64,000 bases of DNA from Lepidurus packardi (lineage: Eukaryota; Arthropoda; Branchiopoda; Notostraca; Triopsidae): NCBI GenBank assembly GCA_023053545.1, contig JAKZAN010000007.1:9176001-9240000 (forward strand), read 5' to 3'. A program made the translations under genes and the position numbers. The first letter of the stretch is position 1. Each line of letters begins with the position of its first letter. This document shows, piece by piece, positions 54,128 through 64,000 of the stretch. Under the pieces are notes generated by a model. It made no database searches, was not told the DNA's origin, and saw only the letters and a program-made list of their open reading frames with translations.

Positions 54128-56000
54128 AAACATCGTTGCAACACAACTGCATGTCATTATTCACTGTTGGGTCCATTATTCATTGTTCGGCCGGCCAATA
54201 TCAAGGCGGGCCGAACAAAAAACGCTACGAGTCTCCGTGCCTGTCCTTCTGGGTAACCTTAATCTAATTTTAAGACGACGCTTCGGATGAATAACTTATT
54301 TAAAAAAATTATTTCAATATTAGCCTAACAATGCAAAGCATGCCGAGTCTCGAGTCATTCCAGAAAAAAAACTTTTTACGGGGTGGTCCAAGTCCAACTC
54401 GTAAAAGCGTGCGAGATTTCATGGGGGGGTTGAGGTGGTTTGGGAGAAGAGAATCCTCGAGTCTCTAGAGACAGAGCGCGACTTGACATTTTCAAGCGGC
54501 GTAACAAAAGCAAACTTTGGTTTCCCCTCTTTACTTTGTGTGTGCGGCACCCTCTCGGCCCCTTTTGCTGCACCCCTCTTGCACTTTAGTGAGTGCTTTT
54601 CGCTTCAAAAGCATTTTCCACCTTGAAAAACCTGCCCCCTTTTTTTTCTCTTTTTTATTTCCACCGGGGTTTTCAATCGATAAGGTAGTAGAGTATACTA
54701 TAACCCCGAACAACAGTTGTGAATCTGTCCTAAAACCTCCTTAACTTTCCAAATACCAATAGCAGCGCTGAAACCCTCACTTGAGGTACTCAAGGAAAGC
54801 TGAGACTCAATGGGAACGCTCCAATGGACGTTCTCTAAGTTACCCCCCAAAAAGAAAACAATCTTTATGGGTTTGCAGAAAACTAGATTTAAAGCTTTTC
54901 GTGGTAGCTTATCCAACGACAGCTACCTTATAACTATTTTAATTACCCGAATACTTTTAAAAGCTCCACGAAGATGAAGCGCACCGTTCCCACCGTAAAA
55001 GTAAATTTAATTTAAAATTAGTTTCGAAACTGGTAACTTGGAAGTTTCAAGAAACGTACGCCATGACCTGCGAGTAGTCTGGCTTAAAAATTTCAGTACC
55101 CTAAACGCAAAACTCTCGCGTGAAAACGTGGTTAAAGTTACGGACCGTTAGCAAATTTCAAGCGTGGCAGCATCAAGTCGGGGACGCCAGGCGCTACGGG
55201 GGCTCCGCAGCCTGCGTCGCGGGGACCATACAAATCTCGCACATTCAACTAGCAAGAACTCGGAAAGTATACCTCGGTCCAAGTTCATCTTTTACCTGGA
55301 GATTCTCATTGATCTAGGGCAGCTATTGGTCAGCGCCAGGATCCTATTGTTTACGTTTCCTAACGATTGTTTGGCCCCAAAAAGTCGCTTGAAGGTGATC
55401 CACTATCTTCGTTTGGGGTCGAAAGGTGTGTGTACGGTATACTATGTATCATAAACAACTCCTTTTGTCACGGAGACTCGGGGTAAAAGCTGAAAGGAAG
55501 GCAAGGCTGGCCTTTCTGGATCGCTTGGGATGGACAGCGAGCAAGCATATCTAGGCTGTTGTAATGTTTGTGTTTGTTGGTAAAGCGGTGTGGTCCATTA
55601 GGCTGCTGGCAAAAGCCCAGCTCACCACTCCGGGTCCCAGAAGTCGGGGCCCCGAAGCTTTTAGCAAGCAGCCATTACATGCTCCTCTTCACCCCGCAAT
55701 CACGTCACATAGACTTATGCCTCGCATACATTTTACAACCTTTTTCCATGCAGCGCAAAAAGACAACCCCATGTTCGAAAGCTTTTCTGTTTCTGACCTC
55801 AGACAACTCTCAATCTGCCTCCCAAACTCTGCCTGCTTTATGCATGACAACTTGAAACCCCCATATCCCCAAAAGAAAAAAAGCTTTTCCATAACCTCCC
55901 GCGAGAAAGCTCTCATTAGTCACCCCACCCAACCACCCTCCACCCCGTTCCAATCCTGTGACGCTCCATAAGATCTTCTGATGGTGGCAAATGAACCAAC
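54128..56000. other. No gene seen
   Basis: Mixed-composition sequence with several open frames on both strands (for example 54376-54573 and 55564-55971) that lack recognisable domains, signal peptides or splice context. No repeat was noticed. Confidence 0.35.
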
Positions 56001-56006
56001 TAAGTT

Positions 56007-56655
56007 CTATTTCTATTTCTGAGCGTCTTACACTGTCCCAAACCTTCGTCTGATCAACTTCCTTTCCTCTCACCCTTTCGATAAAACTAGCTTTAAAATA
56101 TTTCTATTTCTAAAATATCTTTAAAAAAAATTCTTTAAAATATATTCTATTGCTATTTCTGAGCGTCTTACACTGTCCCAAATCTTCGTCTGATCAACTT
56201 CCTTTCCTCTCATCCTTTCGATAAAACTAGCTTTAAAATATTTCTATTTCTAAAATATCTTTAAAAAAATTTCTTTAAAATATATTCTATTTCTATTTCT
56301 GTGCGTCTTACACTGTCCCAAATCTTCGTCTGATCAACTTCCTTTCCTCTCATCCTTTCGATAAAACTAGCTTTAAAATATTTCTATTTCTAAAATATCT
56401 TTAAAAAAAATTTCTTTAAAATATATTCTATTTCTATTTCTGAGCGTCTTACACTGTCCCAAATCTTCGTCTGATCAACTTCCTTTCCTCTCATCCTTTC
56501 GATAAAACTAGCTTTAAAATATTCCTATTTCTAAAATATCTTTAAAAAAATTTCTTTAAAATATATTCTGTCTATTTCTGAGCGTCTTACACTGTCCCAA
56601 ATCTTCGTCTGATCAAGTTCCTTTCCTCTCATCCTGTCAATAAAACTAGCTTTAA
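56007..56655. repeat. 140-bp satellite, four and a half copies
   Basis: The marker AGCGTCTTACACTGTCCCAA (GTGCG in unit 3) starts near 56021, 56161, 56301, 56442 and 56580, a period of 138-141 bp. Each unit has a C/T-rich half with CTTCGTCTGATCAA and an A/T half with CTTTAAAATATTTCTATTT. Units are almost identical; the last is partial and ends near 56655. Confidence 0.95.
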
Positions 56656-59100
56656 AACAGGCTAGAAACACTAAACAAATCAATTAATTATAGGGAAAAC
56701 TTAAATGAAAGGCTTGCCCTACTTTGGTACGAGTTCGGCAGAGATAAAACAATCCGGCAGCTGTTTGGCAAAAATATAAATATAGAGCGTTGAAGTAGTA
56801 ACCGGAATAGTAACTTAATAGGGCTTCTAAGGGGAGATAATACTGGAACCCTTTAATAATAAGCAAGTCTTTCCCCGGGCCCTGTAATTCCCGGCTCCCG
56901 GCAAATAATCACAGAGGACTTTGGCAGTGATATTTCTCTCCGTTGACGCTGAAAAGGCTCCGCGCTGTTTCGGCTAAAGCATCTCTTTCTCTCTCCCGCT
57001 CGCTCGTACTTCCTGAAGTGGTAGTGTTGGGGTACGTTGCTGGGGTACGGGGGTGCGTCGCTAATGCACGGCTGAAAGCAGATCGCTGTTGAGCCAAGTG
57101 AATTACCGTCAGAGCCGGAGCTCCCTAAAGAAAGAAAAGGTGGGGGTGGGGTGGAGAGTTGATAGAAATCGTTGGGGGGTGGGGAGCTTTACACAGGAGG
57201 TCCCCCGAAGCACTCTCAGCTAGGACCGATTTATAGCTAACTCCATCATCGCCCCGAGAAGCGAAATGCTGCAGCATTTCTGGGAATATTGCTGCCTTAC
57301 GTACAGTACGTACATAAAAGCTGGATAACCCGGGTAGTTTTTTTTTTAGGAAGGTTTTATTGTTCGCTCCGAAGGCAATTATTACCTCTTGGTGCCGGGA
57401 CGTTGAATGGCAATTTTTCTGCAGTAATTTTCTCCTTTTTGTCCTCCCAAGAAATTCAGCAATTCAGCGGAAAAATGAGCAATAAAAGCGGGTTATTTCT
57501 GCCATTAATAATAATATGCTGTTTATGATGGAAGTACATGGAAGACATTTCTTAAGATGGATTGTTTCCTTAGCAGAAATTATAGCGACAATAGAAGGCA
57601 ATTTCTGCAGGTTTGAGAATTTGAAGAATGTATTTCTTTTTATAGGAATTAGGACTTTGAAAGTGAAGGAATTGAAGGAATGTTCCGACAATAGAAGGAA
57701 GAAATGTTTTATAACATTACTGTATTTTGTAAGGGCTAGTTAGTGTGACTACTAAGCGTCAATTTCGCAGTTTACGAGGTAGAGAAATATTACTGCGGAA
57801 ATTCTAATGTATTCCGGTAAACTTGGGAATTAACTTCAAATGGTGGAAGCGAACCATAGGTACGAAATCTGTTAATGAAGGTAATTTATTGAGCTAATTA
57901 CTACTGATTGGGCAACCTAGACGACACATGTTTCCAGTAGCGCAGATATTGGCAGTAATTGACTCAGTTATACATTGCTGGTAACTCAATTAATGGTAAT
58001 TATATTGATGGTAACTTAACTGAATTCAATTTGACTGAATAAGCTTATGACAACTAACTTACGTGAATAGTAGAATGTCATGTGTTCTACACTGTAAATT
58101 AAGATAGGAATTAGCAGAAATATCCATTACTCTCTGTACAGGAACAACAGAATTACAATTATCCTTGATCTGACCAAACGTAATGCAAAAGAACGAACTA
58201 AAATAGTAGAAAAAAAATACAAATAGAACCAAAACCTGAATTCAAGCGCCAAAATTGCGAAATAAAAATCTATAAAAGATGCAGAAATACACTTACTGCG
58301 TGATCCGGCAGAAATGAAGGCAGAAATTTATTACCTCGATTTAACTCCAAATCTCCAAATCTTACAAAATAATCCTTTTTTCAAACTCTGCAAATACCTT
58401 CTAAAAATAACCTAAAAACTAATAACAAATTGATTTCTAAATCCGACAGAGCCTATTACTACGAATCAGTACTTATTACTGCAAACCTGTTATTACGAAC
58501 GAACCGAAAACAGACCGTAAATCAAAGTATTGAATTCTAAATAAGTGAGAATCAATGTGAGAATCAAGCCCCAGAAAAAACAAAAAAAACGTTAAAAAAG
58601 CCGAACGCCAAACTTGTAAAAGAACTCAAAAAGCGCAGAAATAACTACCGACCAACTAGCATTCAATATGCTTGACTGGTGCCACTCCTCCCCCCATTTT
58701 CTTTCCTTCCCAAGGGCGATCCTCTCTTTCTGCCCCTCTCGTGTTTGGTTCCTTAAAAATTTGGATTAATATTAGAAGAAATTTTGACCAAGGGAGTGCC
58801 GCAGAAATAAAGGACCTGCAAGCAGCAAGGCACACCACCGAATACGTGGTATACGGGCAACACAGTGTCTCCCTCTCTCTATTTCTTTCCCTCTTTCTCC
58901 GCTTCATCCAAGATTAATGCAAGTTAACTACGAAGGACCACGCCTCCGTCACCTCGTGTCAACATGAACACTAGGAGGCTTAGCATACACATCACACGAT
59001 GTATTAGCCCAACGTCAGCTGCTCTTTTCAAGGGACAACAATGAAATAGACGTGGAAGGGCTGAAATCCGGGAGGCGTGGGGACCACCGCACCTGACAAT
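56656..59100. other. No gene seen
   Basis: A/T-rich sequence with scattered short frames on both strands. A GGTGGGGGTGGGGTGGAG purine tract lies near 57139. No coding region is supported. Confidence 0.35.
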
Positions 59101-59179
59101 GAAAATCTATATAGGAAAATACCGAACGTTTTTCCTCTTCTTGTCTTTGACTATTGCTTCGAGCTTATTAGGAAACTAG

Positions 59180-59749
59180 TCCAACCCTCACACCCTTAAA
59201 CTTGTTCTAAAACAACCCCAAGACACCTTCCAAAAAGATTTTTTAAAAGGGGCTGAATTTACAGTACCCTGAAGCTCCTCCTCCCAAAGATCATCTTCCT
59301 GAAGGTAGGGAAAAAGCAGCGATCCCTAACACTGAACAAGAGGTAAAAATTAAGTTGTTAACTTCAAAATAACTTAAAACTTAAAAAACTAAAAAAACTT
59401 AAAAACTTTTTGAATAACTTAAAAATTAATTCATGAAAATCTGTTTGAAAATATCGAAAGCTTTGCCACTTTTTTTCGTTTATTATTGCTTTTATCTTAT
59501 TATAGTATAAAAACCTATTCGAACCTTCTTCCAACCTTCACGTCCTTAAACAAGCTCTAAGACACTCCCAAGACACCTCCCAAAAAGAGTCTTAAAATGG
59601 GCTGGATTGGCACGCCCGAAGAATAACCTGAAGATCAGCTGTAGATCATGTCTGAGCATCCAGAAGGCAAAGAGACATTTTTTTTTATTTCCATAACATG
59701 GAAATAAGGTAGAAATTCAGTAATTACACCGACAACTCCTCTCGAAAAG

Positions 59750-59787
<38 letters not shown>

Positions 59788-60960
59788 GCTTCATTTCCGC
59801 ATCCCGAAGAATACTCCTGAAGATCTCCCCAGATCATCCTCTTGTCAGGGAGGAAGAAGAAAGAAAGTCAGGGAGAAAGAGGCTCTCAATAACCATGAAA
59901 ACTATATAGAAATTCCGTTATTTAAGCCAGAACACCTCCCAAAAAGAGTTTAATATTAGCTTCCTTCATATTATAATTAATATAGTTAATATTAAATAAT
60001 ATATAATTCAATATATAATTAATATTAGCTTCCTTCATATTATAATTATTATTCATATACTTTAATATTAGCTTCATACGTACGAAGAATACTCCTGAAG
60101 TTCATTCCTCATCATCCTCCTGAAGACCACATCCTCCAGAAGTGTTCCATGACAATCAAGATGAGATAGAAATTCAGTAGTCAAAAAAAAAAAAAATTAA
60201 ATTAGCTTGACTTTCCACGCCCAAAGAATAACCCTGAAGATCTGATCATCCTCCTCAAGGCAGGGAAAAAAAGACACGATCCCTTAACGATGGAAATAAG
60301 GTAAGTAATTACACCGACAACTCCTCTCAAAAAGATTTTTTTTTTTAATTAGCTTCATTTCCGCACCCCGAAGAATACTCCTGAAGATCTCCCCAGATCA
60401 TCCCTGATCATCAAAGAAGCTATCAATAACCATGAAAATTATATAGAAATTCCGTTATTTAAGCCGGAACTCCTCCCAACAAGAGTTTAATATTAGCTTC
60501 CTTCATATTAGCTTCTCACGTCCGAAGAATTCTCCTGAAGTTCATCCCTCATCATCCTCCTGAAGACCACATCCTCCAGAAGTGTTCCATAACTATCAAG
60601 ATGAGATAGAAATTCAGTAGTTCAAAAAAAAAAAAAAAAAAATGTACCTTGACTTCCACGCCCCAAGAATAACCCTGAAGATCTGATCATCCCTAATCAT
60701 CCCGGAGTATCATCCTCCTCAAGGCAGGGAAACAAGATATAATCCCTTAACGACAGAAATAAGGAAGAAATCCAATAGTTTAGACCCAAAACACCTTGAA
60801 GTGTTTTCAAATTAACTTGAATACCCTGAAGATCATGAAGATTTATGCCTGAACAATTTTAAGGAACATCTCTCATGCCTGATCATCTTCCGGAGGGCAT
60901 TCAAGCTATGATCCATAACAAGGAAACTGAGTTCAGAATTCAGTAGTTTAAACCTAAAAT
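59180..60960. repeat. Degenerate long-period repeat with poly(T) and poly(A) tracts
   Basis: Modules recur in the same order with offsets of about 440-565 bp: GAAGAATACTCCTGAAGATC (about 59800 and 60370), ATAGAAATTCCGTTATTTAA (about 59910 and 60445), AAGACCACATCCTCCAGAAG (60124 and 60564) and GAATAACCCTGAAGATCTGA (about 60224 and 60667). Homopolymer runs sit between modules, including a T30-like run at about 59752-59780. Earlier diverged modules start near 59190 and 59540 (CAAGACACC-TCCAAAAAGA). Confidence 0.8.
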
Positions 60961-63630
60961 TACGTATTCAGGAGGGGCTCCAAACAAACCCCGCCCTCTT
61001 TTTTTACAACTAATAAAGCTTATGATAGCAAGATTTTGGGTCAGATAAAAAGGGGGTTCCTTTTGTAATGTACTTTTGTAACCCCACGGGGGGTGAAAGG
61101 TAGCATGGAGAGAGGTTCCCTTGGACTTTGAATAACTAAGTAGGTAAGGATTGCCCTTTTTTTCCACATCTCTAATCCGACGACTAAGGGCCAACAACCG
61201 TGTACAGGAGTAACAGATTTAGTGACGAGTTCAGCCTTCTTTTACGTAAAAGTAAGCACAGATGTTACGTATTTCTATTCATATGCTGTGTGTGTTTGGG
61301 TGTTCTAGTATGAGAGACAGCGGAACGGGTGCAGGGTAAGCAAAAAAGAGGGTTAAAGCTGAAAGGGGAAGTTGGGTTGGAATCCTGACCTTACACTAGG
61401 GGATTTATCGGGCGGAAAGTGCCCTGCCTCTTTTTATATTACCTTTCTATTACAGTACAGTACAGTACTGCACTGTAAGTTCTGTCGTTTTGGGAGGAAA
61501 CATTGTATACATGCAGGAGGAGGAACCACACACAACGTATTACGCCCTGAGTGGTCGGGCATTTCTTGCAGTAGCAATGGAAGGTTTGTGACGTGGTTCG
61601 ATGTCTGTCGTGCCTCTCAAAGTAGAACATATGGGGGGTGGAGGGCTTTTGATAGTATATAGATAGTCCCCAGAAGTTTCGCCTCAATGCACCTGCATAG
61701 TCGGGTCAACATGTCAAAAGATCGACTTTTGAGGGGTTAGGGAGTTAGGGAGTTAGAGGGTTAGGGGGGGGGCGGTAGAGACGACAGAAAATGATCGTGA
61801 CATACAACGAGATTAAATGAAAAGTCGCTAGACCAAGACTAATTTCATTTGGACAAGCAAGAAAGCCTTTTCTATACATTAGGGTAGGGGAGATCAGTGC
61901 ATTCAGCAGTTGACTCTTCCAAGGTACTCACACCTTTTTGTTTCTACCCAAATGAACCTTATTTTTGGGTCCTTTTTTAGTTCTTCAAAAGTTAAGTGTG
62001 GAAGAAGTATTAGGAAAATAGGGATGAAATTTGGAGATTTAGAAATGGATTTTTGACAAGCCTATTTGGGGCCTCTAGTGGCGGTTTGGATAAGCAATGA
62101 GCCTTAAAGGTAAACAAAGAAAATTCCAAACTCCGACTATGAAATAAGTTGGATTTTATTCTACAAATCAACAGTAAAGTTTATTTTTAGAACAAGATGA
62201 AAAATCTGTACTCCGTTTTAAATGGTTTTAATTTAAAGGTTTTTAATTTCAAGTAATAATTCGATTTTTAGAAAATGCGGCGTGTAGGGTTTACTTCTTC
62301 GTAAAGTGGGTTGGGGGGTGAGGAGTTGGGTATAGTTTGGGTAGGAGTTGGCTTTTGGGGGTGAGGAGTTGGGTATACAAATTAACTTGGATAGTACGAA
62401 GTGCCGAATTCGAGTTTATTTCTATTTCATTTGAGTATAAGTTTGGACGCATTTAATTATCAATTAGTCATGCTTAGTTTCATAGTTATTTCATAATTAC
62501 AATTTGATCGATTTTCCTTCCAGCTTATTAACGAGGGGTTGGGTTTAAGGTTGGTGGGAAAGGAACGTAGTTAAGGATAATTTGATGTAGATTTACATGA
62601 GGTGCGAGAGCGTGCCCGCCACGTGGTTCCGGCCTACAAATGGCGGGGAAAAGTGACGACGGCTCCGGAAATGAGGTGCGTTGGTCCACCGCTCATTGTC
62701 ACCTCGTTTCCTATGAAAACTATACAAAAAAGGAGCTGGGTTATAAAAAGTGACTATAGACACGTGTCTTGACATGAAGCAAAACGTTGGGGTTTCCATA
62801 GAATGTCAGGACTAATATTCCGGATTGTTTTTCCTCCCGCTCAGCGAACATTCTCGATGCGCTGCCGTCGGGCGCGCCCCGTAGCTCCCAAAAAGAGCTT
62901 CGTCATCTATAAAATTCATTCTTGTAGCCATGCGCCCTACTGGGAAATATGACACGCTCTCTGTCATCTATGCTTTAGGTTCAATATAGAGAGTTGAAAT
63001 GAAGAAGCGAGGTGGAAGTAATCCCCAGTTTAGTAGAACTTTTTCAAGTAGTTAATACTGGGATTTTTTTTTTGCTTTTTAACTATACTACACTCGGGCT
63101 TTCCAAGTTGCAAGTTACCAAACTCACTATGTGCGTGTGATCGCGCGTGATGGTGCATTGGGAACTCGGCTTGAAGGAGAAGAAAGGGTGGGTTCTAAAA
63201 CCCTGTCACATGCAACTTTTATCCTAGTCACGTGACTTGAAGTTTGCCTCTGGGAACCTCTTGGGAATAGCGATTGGTTAGCGACACTCGAAGACATCTG
63301 TGACACGTGGCGCCCTTAATATGATTCATAAACCACACAGAAATTCTCCAGTATTATAGTTGGATGCAGCATGATGGGTTTCAACAGAGAAGGCGAGGTT
63401 TTCTCACAGTTCTTGAGGGTGAACTCGGCGTGAGATTCCATTCTTCAATTTTTTATTTATTTTTTATTTGATGAGTTTTAGGTTTTATTTACTTTAGAAA
63501 AGCCCTTACGAAGAGGGAAGTATAAGAGGTGAGCTGTTAATTGTTAAAAGTTTTTTCAAACTCTATTTTGTCAAAATTTGCCCGCAATTAGCTATCGATT
63601 CCTTTTCGAACTTTCTTACGCAATAGTTCC
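60961..63630. other. No gene seen
   Basis: Open frames at 60940-61197, 61372-61662 and 62593-62799 show no domain. Local features are a G-rich run (TTAGGGAGTTAGGGAGTTAG, near 61736) that resembles degenerate telomere-like units, and TGAGGAGTTGGGTATA-type direct repeats at about 62318 and 62361. Confidence 0.3.
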
Positions 63631-63632
63631 TT

Positions 63633-63914
63633 ACGCAAGACAGTAACAAACGTCAGCGCCATCTGTGATGGTTGCGCATCAATAAGCTAAGGTATACAGG
63701 TTTCTAAAAAAAATAAATAAAAAGAATCGTAAGAATTTATGCATTAAGGAAGCTTAAACAAGGAGGGTCATATTTACGCAAAACAGTAACAAACGTCAGT
63801 GCCATCTGTGATTGTTGCGCATCAATAAGCTAAGGTATACAGGTTTCTAAAAAAAATAAAGAAAAAGGAACGTAAGAAATTATGCATTAAGGAAGCTTAA
63901 ACAAGGAGGGTCAC
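63633..63914. repeat. Tandem direct repeat, 143 bp, two copies
   Basis: Copies start at 63633 and 63776 with ACGCAARACAGTAACAAACG, contain GCCATCTGTGATGGTTGCGC (GTGCCATCTGTGATTGTTGC in the second) and end with AAGCTTAAACAAGGAGGGTC. They differ at about ten positions. A related sequence lies at 37757-37797. Confidence 0.95.
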
Positions 63915-64000
63915 GTCAATTGATCGACTTGTTGTTTGAGGTTAGGAAAGCTGAACCTTTGATTGAAAACCAATACTACCACGCCTACCAACAATGGTGC

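Noticed and set aside
61736..61770. Interstitial telomere repeat
   Set aside because: The TTAGGGAG-type run is short and imperfect and does not keep a 5- or 6-base period.

Overview
This looks like nuclear DNA of an animal, most likely a compact-genome arthropod. The genes are split by short GT-AG introns, mostly 50-100 bp. The identified orthologues are animal ones, mostly housekeeping, and they sit beside arthropod-style secreted families (a catalytically dead trypsin-like pair with Thr/Pro linkers and a PAN/apple-like cysteine-rich cluster). A small crustacean or similar arthropod would fit, but the species cannot be fixed from the sequence. Exon structures below were built by hand from splice signals, reading-frame continuity and remembered family sequences. 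No search was run.

Layout. 1.3-5.3 kb: TANGO6 (+). 5.3-6.0 kb: three copies of a 250-bp repeat. 6.0-9.9 kb: PIGT (-), whose 1.76-kb intron carries five near-identical tRNA-Lys(CTT) genes on the same strand. 10.3-12.9 kb: AVL9 (-), divergent from a three-exon ATP synthase epsilon gene (+, 13.3-13.6 kb). 14.0-15.5 kb: a multipass, DMT-transporter-like protein (-). 15.9-19.3 kb: FBXL4 (-), with a MITE-like insertion and a minisatellite in its introns. 20.4-23.4 kb: EXOC8 (-). 23.7-23.9 kb: a LINE reverse-transcriptase tail. 25.0-29.4 kb: two tandem serine-protease homologues (+) in a 2.66-kb duplication. 30.5-40.5 kb: a cluster of three intact and several broken genes for a secreted PAN-like family, including a large inverted repeat and an exon invaded by a 33-bp minisatellite. 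41.0-43.1 kb: a type I membrane protein (-), possibly KIAA1549-like. 44.5-46.6 kb: an M28 peptidase-like protein (+), tail to tail with NAT10 (-, 46.7-51.4 kb). 51.4-64 kb: gene-poor, with satellites and degenerate repeats.

The housekeeping genes serve secretion and membrane traffic (TANGO6, AVL9, EXOC8, PIGT), mitochondria (ATP synthase epsilon, FBXL4) and RNA modification or translation (NAT10, tRNA-Lys). They share a neighbourhood but there is no sign of one pathway. The lineage-specific part is the 24-41 kb block, where secreted families are being duplicated, inverted, truncated and expanded by short repeats. It is the best place to look for undescribed biology.
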